Part shown: positions 1 to 9,160 of the stretch, piece by piece
Numbering within the stretch: the stretch's first letter is position 1
How the letters are laid out: the number at the start of each line of letters is the position of its first letter
Notes under the pieces: model-generated
Seen by the model: only the letters and a program-made list of their open reading frames with translations
Databases searched by the model: none
Told to the model about the DNA's origin: nothing
Position numbers and translations under genes: made by a program
From: Pirellulaceae bacterium
GTDB lineage: Bacteria; Planctomycetota; Planctomycetia; Pirellulales; Pirellulaceae
Assembly: GCA_029243025.1 (NCBI GenBank)
Contig: JAQWSU010000024.1
Span: forward strand, 62,001 to 126,000
Length of the DNA stretch: 64,000 bases
Direction: 5' to 3'

Positions 1-159
1 CGCTGCTTCGGCATTGGAGAGAACGCCGTCTCCGTCGGCGTCAGTCTTCGGATAGAGTTCGACTACCTTTTTTTTGAACGCGTCGTTGACCTGAGCAGAG
101 GCCGGAAGGGTCGACACGCTGATCGAGCAGGTAAATAGAAGAGCAATGAATTTTTTCAT
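1..159 (-). CDS. Secreted EF-hand protein, 3' end beyond the window
   Basis: The first 53 codons are visible and the gene runs off the left edge. Translation from the ATG at 159 gives a charged N-terminus and a hydrophobic Sec signal peptide (MKKFIALLFTCSISVSTLPASA), then a mature start rich in Lys and Asp. Residues about 41-52 (DADGDGVLSNAE) form a calcium-binding EF-hand loop with Asp/Asp/Asp at loop positions 1, 3 and 5 and a Glu at position 12. In planctomycetes such N-terminal EF-hands often precede esterase or other catalytic domains, but nothing downstream is visible. The 70 bases between it and the next minus-strand gene suggest possible co-transcription. Confidence 0.75.
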   Translation of the reverse strand, partial: MKKFIALLFTCSISVSTLPASAQVNDAFKKKVVELYPKTDADGDGVLSNAEAA

Positions 160-229
160 CGTTTTGCCACTAGGTACCGAACAGCGGAAGTTAGACGCAT
201 TCTTTGGCAGGATTTTTGACAGCGATAGG

Positions 230-1864
230 TTAGGCATTTTTGGCGATGATTCGCCGCATTAAGTTGTGGGTGATTTGCTGGACGCGTTTGTCCGGACCTT
301 GTTGAGTGACTCCGTGCCTGGAGGGATTCACATGTCCCGGAGGGCTGGACAGCCCGTTGGCCCACCAGATGGTGGCGGCGTTGAAAACGACATTGTCCTT
401 GGGACCATTGTAGAGTGTTGAGCTGTAGTGACCGACGGTCTTTCCATTAAGGGTGGCATCGCCTTCGGCTACGATGCTCATCCCGGGCAGATCCATGGCC
501 GGGGCTCCATGCCACTCCCAGCCGAGAAGTCCTTTGATCGAGTCGCCCTTCTTCATTCCGGTGTTCTCAAAGAGCCAGTGTTGGGGCAGTGCGCAGGTCC
601 AATTCCCTGATCCCATCCCGCGACCGCTTGATTGCTGGTTGTCTAGTCGTCCACCCATCAAGAGCGCACTGTCCGGCCCCATGTTGGGTTCAAAGCTTTT
701 CTCGTTGAGCATTCGTTCTAGCAGTTTGCCTCGCTTCGCTTCAGATAGATTTTCAGGAAGAGGTATGAACCAGCCTTCGCGTCGCGTGGCTCGGTTGGGC
801 GTCCCGTTGCTGGAGGGTAGCATCGGAACAACACAGAGAACGGAATTGCCACCAAAGAAGGCTAGGCTGACTCCTTCCTCTCGGGCTCTGAGGACGTTGT
901 TGTACATGTCCAACGTCCAGTACTCGTCGTGGCCCACCGAGATGAAACCTTGGGTGCGGAGCAAACCGGCCGGGTCGGCGTGGGTGTCGATATTGGAGAT
1001 GTAGGAAACATCGTAACCGTGTTGCTCCAACCAGAACGAAAGAGGGAATTCCCAGGGTAGGTATTCTCCGGAGCCGCCTGATTTCTTGACCTTGTTCACG
1101 GGATGGGTGAACAAGGCATAGGGTCGATCGAAGCTCACCGTCGCGCTGGGCACGCCCGTGCTGGAAAACCCTTCATGGGTCGTGTAAATCGAGTAATCGG
1201 CGGGCCAGCGGTTGTAGGCGGACCAGGTCAGGTCGCTGCACTGAAAAAGCAAATCGCAGGGACGGTCATCGCGGACAATAAAAATGACATAGCTTTGTAG
1301 TCCGGTTTTCTCTGCCGTCAGCTTCCCCAGATAAACACCGCTCAGCCAATTGTCGGGGATTTCGAATTCCACGGTGGGCTTCCATTGGCATTCACGCAGA
1401 TAGTTTTCACCAACGGTTGGGTCGGGCTGCGTAACGCCATTGAGCGAATCAAAACGTTTCACCAGTCTGGCCCCATCCCCGTTGTAGTAGCCCGTACGGA
1501 AGATCTCCAACTTGAAAGCAGACACCGGATCCGTGCTCACCATGATCTGCAACTTCTCGCCGACCCGCACGCTGTTGGCGGAACAGTAGCCCTCGATAAC
1601 CTGGCTGCGCCCGTTGAGTAAGTTGGGGTTGATCTTCCCGGGTACGGTGCGAGTCTTGGTGAGCAGCCAGTCTCGCGTGCCGGGTTTGGCGTTCTCACGC
1701 TTGATCAAATTGCTTGGAGCCGATTTGTTCTCAGCCGCATTCACAAGAGGGTGTGATCCAGTTGCAGCAATCAGTCCGGCCGCCGCTGCCCCTTTGATTA
1801 ATTCGCGACGACGCAAACCTTCGGTGCGAGCATCTGAGTCATCCTGATTGTGTTGACGAGTCAT
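230..1864 (-). CDS. Tat-exported protein with N,N-dimethylformamidase large-subunit-like domain
   Basis: The protein has 544 residues from the ATG at 1864, chosen because an AAGAAAG ribosome site lies just upstream and a Tat signal follows (three Arg at residues 18-20, then ELIKGAAAAGLIAATG). The open frame extends further upstream to 2125, but that part looks non-coding and overlaps the divergent gene at 2169. The body matches the DMFase large-subunit C-terminal family (PF20254-like): an early beta-sandwich section with the segment FRTGYYNGDGARLV, then a catalytic-like half with HDEYW and FFGGNS. The family hydrolyses or resembles enzymes hydrolysing dimethylformamide, but planctomycete homologues are uncharacterised and the true substrate is unknown. 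Fold assignment is firm; substrate is not. Confidence 0.8.
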   Translation of the reverse strand: MTRQHNQDDSDARTEGLRRRELIKGAAAAGLIAATGSHPLVNAAENKSAPSNLIKRENAKPGTRDWLLTKTRTVPGKINPNLLNGRSQVIEGYCSANSVRVGEKLQIMVSTDPVSAFKLEIFRTGYYNGDGARLVKRFDSLNGVTQPDPTVGENYLRECQWKPTVEFEIPDNWLSGVYLGKLTAEKTGLQSYVIFIVRDDRPCDLLFQCSDLTWSAYNRWPADYSIYTTHEGFSSTGVPSATVSFDRPYALFTHPVNKVKKSGGSGEYLPWEFPLSFWLEQHGYDVSYISNIDTHADPAGLLRTQGFISVGHDEYWTLDMYNNVLRAREEGVSLAFFGGNSVLCVVPMLPSSNGTPNRATRREGWFIPLPENLSEAKRGKLLERMLNEKSFEPNMGPDSALLMGGRLDNQQSSGRGMGSGNWTCALPQHWLFENTGMKKGDSIKGLLGWEWHGAPAMDLPGMSIVAEGDATLNGKTVGHYSSTLYNGPKDNVVFNAATIWWANGLSSPPGHVNPSRHGVTQQGPDKRVQQITHNLMRRIIAKNA

Positions 1865-2168
1865 TGAATGTCTTTCTTGCCGACTTGGATTTGTTTTAAC
1901 GTTGCGTATAATCCTCGGGGCGTCGTTTTTTCGAACGTCGCCAGGTAGGATCGGGCCCCACAGAATGTTGGCTCCGATTATAGCGGAATTCAGCAATTTT
2001 TTGTTTGGAAAGGCTTGGCCAAAGCCTTGGCGGTTTGCGTGTGCGCAGTGATTGATCGGCCAATACTCGCACAAAATTTTTTGGAGTAGGGCTGTAACCT
2101 TCGAAAGAGAACGGCTCAGGAACAAGGTATGTTACAGGTTGCAGGATCACTTCACCGGAGCCAAAGCA

Positions 2169-2678
2169 ATGAGATTAATCCACCCAGTAGTCAGTGTTGC
2201 AGCACTATTCCTGTGTACGCCTGAAGTCTTGGCGGATGATTCGTTTCGACCGCTGGATACGAGAACACGCTGTATCGTGCTATTCCGAGAATGTCTCGTC
2301 CTGATTGACAAGAAGGACGTAAATGGCATCTTCGAGATCATCGCGGATGGTGGCCCATCGGACTCCTTCAAGCTGTATCCCGATCCCGATTCACTTTCTC
2401 CGAAGTTGAAGCAAGAACTTCAGGATGTGGACAGATTCTTCAGTCGCAATTTCAGGAACGCTTCGTTGATCAAACGCACATTCAATACGATTCAGTATTC
2501 CGAACTGGTAACGGCCAAGGAGTTCGTATCTGTCACGGACACGGTGAATAACAAGAAAGCTGAAGCAAGGCTTCATTCGATCAAGATCAGGGTTCCAGAT
2601 ACGGATCGCCACGAAGTCGGCGAACTGCGCTTCGTTGAGATCGCGAACAACATTTATTGGATTCCCTTTGGTTGGTAG
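2169..2678 (+). CDS. Small secreted protein of unknown function
   Basis: The protein has 169 residues starting at the ATG at 2169, preceded by a GGAG ribosome site about ten bases upstream. Residues 1-20 are a Sec signal peptide ending around VLA-DD. The mature part is mixed alpha/beta with a basic patch; residues around 60-75 (ECLVLIDKKDVNGIFEIIAD) suggest a helical segment. I do not recognise a family. It resembles small planctomycete proteins that follow the pattern 'DKKDVNGIFE...GGPSD', but that is an impression only. It stands alone between two minus-strand genes; the divergent promoter would lie in 1865-2168. Confidence 0.6.
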   Translation: MRLIHPVVSVAALFLCTPEVLADDSFRPLDTRTRCIVLFRECLVLIDKKDVNGIFEIIADGGPSDSFKLYPDPDSLSPKLKQELQDVDRFFSRNFRNASLIKRTFNTIQYSELVTAKEFVSVTDTVNNKKAEARLHSIKIRVPDTDRHEVGELRFVEIANNIYWIPFGW

Positions 2679-2936
2679 GCTAAGAGAGTAATCAAACAAA
2701 CGTATGCACCGCATGGCCTTTGTTCCAAGTGTGTCCTGGGCGCAGCAGTCAACGGTCCAGACACCGCGCCCGAACCGTCTTCGCTCTGGGAATGCTTCGC
2801 TGGCCTGTGGTTAACTGGCGCCAGCGGCGCCGTTTGGCGTAGGACGGTACGGCGCGTCCCCAGTCCCCAAGGCCCAGTGAGCTTTTAGGAAGTTGCTCCA
2901 CGACGTTGACTGCTGGAGTTGGGGCGTCCAACCGCA
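2679..2936. other. Intergenic stretch, nothing recognised
   Basis: These 258 bases lie between convergent genes. A GC-rich segment around 2810-2870 contains the words GGCGCC and CAGTCCCC, but I see no good hairpin followed by a T-run. The short minus-strand open frame here has no signal, motif or ribosome site. Confidence 0.4.
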
Positions 2937-3902
2937 TCATTTTGATTCTTGAAATCCAACTCGATGAAGTTGACCGCCACTGCCGGCAATGGCGATGGTT
3001 CCGTCGTTCGGATGGGCGGCGACTGCATAGGCCCAGCCCTTCATCACAGGAATCGTCTCGATAACTTTCACCTTTTCGGTATCCACTCGACGCGCTTGGC
3101 CGTCAACACAGCTGGCGACAATCTCAGATTCACTGATCCAAGCGATATCGAGTGGTTCCGACTTGAGCCGGACATAACGCACCATTCGACCAATCGTGGG
3201 TTGCCAAAAACGAATGGTGCGATCGCCGGCAGCCGTCGCAACCATGGGCCTGTCCGCAATAGCAGGGCAAACCGCGATTGAATGAACGGGCTTTGAATGT
3301 TGATTCAAACTGCGGATCAAAGCTTCCGTATCGCCATTCCAAACGCGAACCGATTGATCGTGGCCGGCAGTCACCAATTCTCCATTTTGGAGAATGCATG
3401 CCGAGCTAACGCCACGCGAGTGACCTCGATAGGTTTTTACCGTTTTTTCCGCATCCAAATCCCATTGGATCAACAAACGATCCAGACTTGCGGAAATCAA
3501 ATTCGTATTGCCCTTCCAAACGACTGAAATGACGGAATCATCGTGGTCGGACAACTTCATCAGTGACGCGCATGCAGGCCAAGAGAAAATCTCAACGACG
3601 CCTTCCTCCGACGGATTTCCTCCTCCGATCGCGAGCCGTTTTCCATCTGGCGAAAATTCGAGGCAGTGCAGATTGGCAAATGAAACCCGTACCGTCTTTT
3701 GCAAGTTTAAATCCGGCCAGCTGAAAACCTGCAGGCCTTTTTGCGAACAGCTGATCAGAGACTTGCCATCGGGTGCGAATGCGATGTCCGTGATGGGTGG
3801 GATTTGCCCCCAAAGCGTGGATGTCGCAAACAGCGAGACCGTCACGATGGAAAGTACGCCGCGGGATAACTTGAAAAGGCAATGATTCATACCGTTAGTC
3901 AT
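2937..3902 (-). CDS. Secreted WD40-repeat protein
   Basis: The protein has 321 residues from the ATG at 3902, whose ATGA overlaps the stop of the upstream DUF1501 gene, so translation is probably coupled. The N-terminus carries a Sec signal (hydrophobic stretch LSIVTVSLFATSTLWG). The rest is six to seven WD40 blades with typical phrases FSPDGKRLAIGG, HDDSVISVVW, GHSRGVSSACI, TAGHDQSVRVWNGD, HSKPVHSIAV and GDRTIRFWQPT. These form a beta-propeller, usually a protein-interaction or scaffolding surface. It is the last gene of a four-gene minus-strand operon with DUF1501, DUF1549/DUF1553 and thioredoxin-like products, so it is probably a periplasmic partner of those proteins (inference). Confidence 0.85.
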   Translation of the reverse strand: MTNGMNHCLFKLSRGVLSIVTVSLFATSTLWGQIPPITDIAFAPDGKSLISCSQKGLQVFSWPDLNLQKTVRVSFANLHCLEFSPDGKRLAIGGGNPSEEGVVEIFSWPACASLMKLSDHDDSVISVVWKGNTNLISASLDRLLIQWDLDAEKTVKTYRGHSRGVSSACILQNGELVTAGHDQSVRVWNGDTEALIRSLNQHSKPVHSIAVCPAIADRPMVATAAGDRTIRFWQPTIGRMVRYVRLKSEPLDIAWISESEIVASCVDGQARRVDTEKVKVIETIPVMKGWAYAVAAHPNDGTIAIAGSGGQLHRVGFQESK

Positions 3903-5275
3903 CCCAATAACTCCTTAATCACTTTCGACTCTTGAGGTGCGACCCGAATGGGTCGACCGTCAGGCGTATGCAATTCATGTGCAGGGTCGATACCAAGGAG
4001 CGTAAACACGGTTGCTGAAAGATCGGCAGGGGTGATGGGTCGATCTTTGACGAATTCACCCAAAGCGTCACTTTCGCCGATCACCTGCCCACCTTTCACT
4101 CCACCACCCGCCATGGCCACACTGAAACAGTTGGGCCAATGGTCTCGTCCCCCGGTGCTGTTGATTTTTGGCGTTCGGCCGAAATCTGTCATGACTAAAA
4201 TCAATGTTTCATCGAGCATTCCACGTTCTGAAAGATCTCCAATCAACGCGACAAGTGCTTTGTCCAGACCCGGAATCAGCGCGTGCGACGCGGAGCGAGG
4301 ATCGCCTGGATGACGGTTTGCATAAGTCTCTAAATCGAGATGGTTGTCCCAGCCTGTGTTGTTCACGGTGACAAACGGAACTCCTCGTTCGACAAGTCGC
4401 CGCGCCAGCAGGCATTGTTGACCGATGTTATTAGAGTCTTGGACGTTGGCCCGAGGATCCATGGTGTAGCGTTCACGCATCTCCGTCGGTTCCTCTTCCA
4501 GGTTGAAGGCCGCTTTGGCCTGCTTGGATGCGATCAGGTTGTAGGCACGCTCTAAATCAGGATCACTGAGACCTTTGGCATTTAGGTTGCCGAACTCGTT
4601 CATCGCATTGACGATTTTGCGACGTCGGTCGAGCCGCGAGATATCAAGCCCCTGGTAAAAATTCAGGTCGCGAACCTGGTAGCTCGACTTACCAGGGTCG
4701 CTGCCTAACGAAAAACTTTTGCTGCTGTTAGGAAGAAACCCGTTTCCGATCGTGGCGGCGTCACGCGAAATCAAATTGGGAATCGCGATGTTGGATGGCA
4801 AAACACCGGTTTGTGATCGCAGATGGGCAACCACGGACGCAATGCTCGGATACTCAAGTGCCGGAGTGGGTTTGTACCCAGTCATCAAGTACTGTAACGC
4901 GAAGTTGTGCACTCCAAACGGCGAGGTGACGCTGCGAACTAAAGCCAGCTTGTCCATGATCTTCGCCGTTTGAGGCATATGCTCACTGATCCGGATACCG
5001 CTCAGGTTGGTGTTGATCGAGTCAAAAGGTCCTCGGACTTCGGAGGGTGCCTTGGGTTTGGGATCAAAGGTGTCGAGGTGGCTCGCTCCGCCGTCAAGCC
5101 AAATCAGAATGCACGATTTGGCCCTGGCGGACCTTTTTGAATTTGCGAGTGGGCTGGCTGCCATCGCTCGTTGCAATTGGAAGAAATTACACATGCCCAG
5201 GCCCAAGGCCGTAAGTCCTCCGACACGGACAAAATGGCGACGAGTGACCCCGTCACAGCGTTTGAAAATGTTCAT
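3899..5275 (-). CDS. DUF1501 family protein, Tat-exported
   Basis: The protein has 458 residues from the ATG at 5275, which has an AAAGAGAA ribosome site and a Tat signal (RRHFVRVGGLTALGLGM at residues 12-28). The frame extends 37 codons upstream without a better start. The body is a DUF1501 (PF07394) alkaline-phosphatase-like fold protein: ILIWLDGGASHLDTFDPKP near residues 57-75, a conserved NNTGWDNH, and TDFGRTP...GGRDHWPNC near the C-terminus. The family retains metal-binding-like Asp/His residues of the alkaline phosphatase superfamily but no activity has been shown that I know of. It is nearly always beside a DUF1549/DUF1553 cytochrome-like gene, as here (84 bases downstream of it). A second pair lies at 42329-46079. 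Confidence 0.92.
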   Translation of the reverse strand: MNIFKRCDGVTRRHFVRVGGLTALGLGMCNFFQLQRAMAASPLANSKRSARAKSCILIWLDGGASHLDTFDPKPKAPSEVRGPFDSINTNLSGIRISEHMPQTAKIMDKLALVRSVTSPFGVHNFALQYLMTGYKPTPALEYPSIASVVAHLRSQTGVLPSNIAIPNLISRDAATIGNGFLPNSSKSFSLGSDPGKSSYQVRDLNFYQGLDISRLDRRRKIVNAMNEFGNLNAKGLSDPDLERAYNLIASKQAKAAFNLEEEPTEMRERYTMDPRANVQDSNNIGQQCLLARRLVERGVPFVTVNNTGWDNHLDLETYANRHPGDPRSASHALIPGLDKALVALIGDLSERGMLDETLILVMTDFGRTPKINSTGGRDHWPNCFSVAMAGGGVKGGQVIGESDALGEFVKDRPITPADLSATVFTLLGIDPAHELHTPDGRPIRVAPQESKVIKELLG

Positions 5276-5358
5276 CAATTCTCTTTGCTTATTTGGTTTT
5301 GGTGTCTCAGCGGCAAACTTGAACCCTCGAACAGTTTTCTGGTGTTCTGTCGTCCGTC

Positions 5359-7563
5359 TTAATGATTCATGACAAATTCTTGGCAAGTGACGATGCTCCA
5401 GACAAAATCTTCCAGCGCTTGATATTGCTGAGCAGAAGGCTTGTCGTCGAACAATTGTGAAAGGAATTGGATTTCTTGCTTGTTTGGCTGTCGATTCAAC
5501 GCGACCTGGTAAAACTCACGCACAATTTCCAAGGGCGTCCTGTTGGACTTGATCAGTTTGTCGAGTCGCCCACCTTCGGCACCGATTCTGCTGTTCAATA
5601 GTTCCCCGTTGAATAGGTGAAGTTTTTGCGCCAACGGTCCGGTTGGCGAGGGTGCTCCTTCACAGGAGTTGGTTCGGTTACAACGACCAAGGATGTCGAG
5701 CGCATCAGATTGAATCGCGCCATCTCGCAATTCCACAGCTCGCGTGCCTAGGGTTTCATTGCCATATTGGCCTGCCACGCCGAGTACGTCAGAGATTGCA
5801 TCCGCCAATACGGCGGGTTCCAGGGGCTTCTGCATGATGTGCGAATAAAACCGATCACTCGTCTGATTTCCTTCGACGGGAATCGAACTGCGCGCATAGG
5901 TCGAGCTCATCGCGATGACTTTCAACGTATGGCGAATGTCAAAGCCATGCTCGATGAAATCGTCAGCCAACTGATCGAGCAACGCCGGGTGGGTTGCGGG
6001 ATTGGTGGAACGGAAATCGTCGACAGGTTCTACCAGGCCGCGACCCATCATCGATTTCCAAAGCCGGTTAACGATCGCCTTGGCGAAGTATGGATTTTCG
6101 TGGTCTGTAAGCCAATCCGCGAATGCTCCACGCCCATCTCTCGTATTCGCCGGCAGGAATTCGCCGTCGGGAATTTTCATCGGCGCAGCTTCTCCCGTGT
6201 TGGGGTGGATGTTTTTGCCAATGGGGTTGATCCGAATGACTTGGCTTCGCGTGAGCTTGGAGAACATCGCCGTGAGGCCATGGAAGTCGTCTTGTGTCCA
6301 TTTATCGAGCGGGTGGTTGTGGCAGTTAGCGCACTTCATTCGACTTCCCATGAAAACTTCGGTGACGAATTCCGTTTGCAGCCTCGCATCCTCCACGGCG
6401 GTGTAAAACGTCGCTGGACCATACTTGGACGAGTCCCCAGTGGCCGTGATGATTTCTCGGACCATCTGGTCGTAGCCTGCGCTGTCACGCAACTGCTTCG
6501 CAAGCCAATCGTGAAAGGCACGTGCTGCTTGCGGAGTTGTTGCAACACGGTTTTTGTCGATCTTGGATTGAATTCGCAACAGCTTGGCTAATTTCAAAGT
6601 GTAGAAATCGACAAACTCCTCCGAGGCGAGCAAGCGATCGACGACTACTTCTCGATTCAAACCACCTGAACCGGTTTCGCCTTTGTATTTAGGTAACCGT
6701 CCCGTGAGGTCCAGGGTGAGTCGACGAAAAAATGTTGCATCGTCAACCAGAGGTGAGACGGGTAGACGAAGTTCCCCAAGTGCGCGGAGAATTTCCTGGT
6801 CCACGTCGTTGTTGCGAGGTTCCGAGGAGAGGTTGACAGCCGACTCGGTAAATGGGACCACCAATTCGATTGGAATGACTTCGGTGGAGTACCTGGCAAT
6901 CACGATATGTCGGCCGCTTCGTGCGACTTTGGCAGTTGCCGAATGGTTGTTGACGCTGACCGCGGATGAATCATCCGCTACGAATTGCGTCAGGTTCGTG
7001 ACCTCACGCTTTGTCCCGTCGTCATAATGAGCCACGACTTTCAGCGGAGTTGCATCACCGATTTGAGTCGCGATGAACCTGCCGGGAGTTACTTCGACGC
7101 GTTTCAACTTGCGATGCTCGACGTATTTGGCTCCCTGTTCAATCCACTTGATTAACCGCTGAGCATTTTGATCGTCATCGGCGATTACTGCACCACCGCC
7201 ATGCTCTACCAGCTCGGCAGGCTTCATGAAAAGGAGACTCGACTCGGCATCGGTCAAATTAATCCTGCGTCCGCCGAGTTGATGCACAATCTCGTCGTAG
7301 TCTGTTTCTGGCGTTCCGCCATAGAGTGACAACTTGAATTCACCGCGTCCGATTGCCGAGCCATGGCACTTCCCAGCATTGCATCCCAACTTCGTAAACA
7401 TGGGAATCAAATCGTTCTTGAAATCGATCGTTTTGTCGGTTTGAAGTTTTGAAGTTTCGACGTTGATAATGCTATCTGGCGTCGATGTTTCGATCGACAC
7501 CACCGGTGACCAGATGCAAAGACAGAGCGAAGCAGTCGTCAAGAATGCAATTAACGTTTTCAT
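5359..7563 (-). CDS. DUF1549/DUF1553 protein with atypical heme-like motif
   Basis: The protein has 734 residues from the ATG at 7563. A Sec signal (MKTLIAFLTTASLCLCIWS) is followed by a cytochrome-like segment near residues 59-75 in which the spacing is C61-x4-C66-H67 instead of the usual CxxCH. A beta-rich Ig-like (Big2-type) domain follows at about residues 160-240, then DUF1549 (ILRALGELRLPVSPLVDD... near 258) with a second, standard motif MKCANCHNHPLDKW, and DUF1553 (ENPYFAKAIVNRLWKSMMGRGLVEPVDDF region). The family is unique to Planctomycetota/Verrucomicrobiota relatives and paired with DUF1501. Function is unknown; extracytoplasmic redox is inferred from the heme-like motifs. It is the second gene of the operon, 64 bases after the thioredoxin-like gene. 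Confidence 0.92.
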   Translation of the reverse strand: MKTLIAFLTTASLCLCIWSPVVSIETSTPDSIINVETSKLQTDKTIDFKNDLIPMFTKLGCNAGKCHGSAIGRGEFKLSLYGGTPETDYDEIVHQLGGRRINLTDAESSLLFMKPAELVEHGGGAVIADDDQNAQRLIKWIEQGAKYVEHRKLKRVEVTPGRFIATQIGDATPLKVVAHYDDGTKREVTNLTQFVADDSSAVSVNNHSATAKVARSGRHIVIARYSTEVIPIELVVPFTESAVNLSSEPRNNDVDQEILRALGELRLPVSPLVDDATFFRRLTLDLTGRLPKYKGETGSGGLNREVVVDRLLASEEFVDFYTLKLAKLLRIQSKIDKNRVATTPQAARAFHDWLAKQLRDSAGYDQMVREIITATGDSSKYGPATFYTAVEDARLQTEFVTEVFMGSRMKCANCHNHPLDKWTQDDFHGLTAMFSKLTRSQVIRINPIGKNIHPNTGEAAPMKIPDGEFLPANTRDGRGAFADWLTDHENPYFAKAIVNRLWKSMMGRGLVEPVDDFRSTNPATHPALLDQLADDFIEHGFDIRHTLKVIAMSSTYARSSIPVEGNQTSDRFYSHIMQKPLEPAVLADAISDVLGVAGQYGNETLGTRAVELRDGAIQSDALDILGRCNRTNSCEGAPSPTGPLAQKLHLFNGELLNSRIGAEGGRLDKLIKSNRTPLEIVREFYQVALNRQPNKQEIQFLSQLFDDKPSAQQYQALEDFVWSIVTCQEFVMNH

Positions 7564-7627
7564 GATTCAGTTGGTGCTAATGCGTCGCGGTGGATTAGAT
7601 TGGCAAAAGAAAGCTGGATCCAATGCA

Positions 7628-9160
7628 TTAACGATTGCGTTGTCCCTGTTCATTTTCCCCGTTGCCAGGAGCCAGAAGTTCCTTGGCTTCGGTACGAGTG
7701 AGTTTTTCCGCTTTTACGAGTTCCTCAAGCTTGTTGCGTAGTGCCCTTTTATTACCCGAAGTCTGAAGCAATTCGCCTGCTTCCGCACGCGTGATCTGTC
7801 CGCCAACCACCAATGGGGCAAGTTTTTTGCGAAACCCTTGCTTTGGTGGGACGGCGGACTGATTGCCCGTTCTGCGACGACTAGAAGCTTGGGTTGCTGC
7901 ATCCCCGGGGGTATCGCTAATGTATTTGCGAAGCGTATCGTGATCGACTTCCATGGCTTTGGCGATGGCGCCAAGAATATGAGGTTGTGTGTAAAACGCG
8001 TTGCCCACATAAGGAAGGTTGTGTGTGACCTTGCCCTGTTTTGCCACGATCACGGTGGCGGTGAGATTTCTGTCCAGACCATAGGCAGGAGGGCCAGCCG
8101 ATCCATCCTTCGACAAACCCACGACAAGGTTTTTGGGGTAACGTTGGTCAAGCACCGCAAAACTTTTCTCAGCCTCGTTTGCGTCGTCCGTGCAAACAAT
8201 GACTGACATCGCCCAGGAATGTTTGGAGTTTTCTTCAATGGCCTGAAGTTGGCGCCGGAGCTGTCCAAGGAAACGACCGAAGGTGCGAGATTCACTGACA
8301 AAGAACATGAGATGAAGCTTGTCACCCGCCAGTTCCACGGGATCAAACTCTTGGCCAGCCGTTTCTCCGCGCAGATTGATGGCAGTCAACGATGGAATTT
8401 TTTCGCCCGGCTGCGGGCCAGAGTAGATTGGTTTTTCGAGATTCTTGATCCATTCAGTTGGATCGGTGATCTTGAGATCCGTCGAACCATAACCATTACG
8501 CTTGCTGCGATTACGCTGCATGCGAGCGTTTTGCAGAACGCGACCCTGAGAACCGCTTTGGGCGATTCGCGGGTTTAACGTACCTCGGTAGATGGCGACT
8601 TCTTCGGCAGAAGCCTTTTCCGGAATGAATCCAGCATAAAGCTGCTTCATGATTGAAGCGACATCATAGTCATGCATCTGTCCGCTTTGATTGGCGGCGA
8701 TCAGCCGCTGGTAGACTGCAGCACGATTTTTTGCAGTCACTTCGCCTGCTTGGAATTCGCCATCTTTCAGGGTTTTGGGCTGCCCAAAACGCCCGTGCTT
8801 GCTTTCAAGATAGGTCATCTTCGCGTCGACCAAGGGAAGCAATCGATCAGCTTGATTCTGAGTTAATTCTTTGGCCGCAACTGCTTCGCCAAGAACTTTC
8901 TTGACAGCCTCTTTGTCTGACTGGATGCGTTTCCAAATGTTGTAGCCTTGCTGTTGAGAGATTTTTCCATCTTTGACGAGCTTCGTGATACGCTTGAATC
9001 GGAAATCTTCGCACATGTCAAAGTCTTTGTTGGATCCGATGCGGTCGTCATATTTGATCTCTTGGGCAAGAGTGGAGTTAAGCGAAATGCCGGTCAAGAC
9101 GCAAACAGTAAAGGATGCCAGCCATCGTCGGACCCTAGTTCGTGTTAGCTGATTCGTCAT
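7628..9160 (-). CDS. Secreted protein with thioredoxin-like centre and helical repeats
   Basis: The protein has 510 residues from the ATG at 9160. A TTG codon six codons upstream would be in frame, but the GGAG at 9173-9176 fits the ATG. A Sec signal (ASFTVCVLTGISLNSTLAQ) is followed by a helical segment, about residues 40-100, built on the pattern KLVKDGKISQQQG / KELTQNQADRLL. The same style of unit recurs at the C-terminus (QITRAEAGELLQTSGNKRALRNKL, then EKLTRTEAKELL). Between them, about residues 245-400, is an AhpC/TlpA-like fold: PGEKIPSLTAINL, LHLMFFVSES, VIVCTDD, VIVAKQGKVTHNL. The CxxC active site is absent, so this is not a classical thiol oxidoreductase. First gene of the DUF1549/DUF1501/WD40 operon. 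Confidence 0.7.
   Translation of the reverse strand: MTNQLTRTRVRRWLASFTVCVLTGISLNSTLAQEIKYDDRIGSNKDFDMCEDFRFKRITKLVKDGKISQQQGYNIWKRIQSDKEAVKKVLGEAVAAKELTQNQADRLLPLVDAKMTYLESKHGRFGQPKTLKDGEFQAGEVTAKNRAAVYQRLIAANQSGQMHDYDVASIMKQLYAGFIPEKASAEEVAIYRGTLNPRIAQSGSQGRVLQNARMQRNRSKRNGYGSTDLKITDPTEWIKNLEKPIYSGPQPGEKIPSLTAINLRGETAGQEFDPVELAGDKLHLMFFVSESRTFGRFLGQLRRQLQAIEENSKHSWAMSVIVCTDDANEAEKSFAVLDQRYPKNLVVGLSKDGSAGPPAYGLDRNLTATVIVAKQGKVTHNLPYVGNAFYTQPHILGAIAKAMEVDHDTLRKYISDTPGDAATQASSRRRTGNQSAVPPKQGFRKKLAPLVVGGQITRAEAGELLQTSGNKRALRNKLEELVKAEKLTRTEAKELLAPGNGENEQGQRNR

Noticed and set aside
453-1004. A 183-residue plus-strand open frame
   Set aside because: Antisense to the DMFase-like gene; no ribosome site or domain.
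5767-6591. A 274-residue open frame on the plus strand
   Set aside because: It lies antisense to the DUF1549/1553 gene and has no motif, signal or codon structure of its own.
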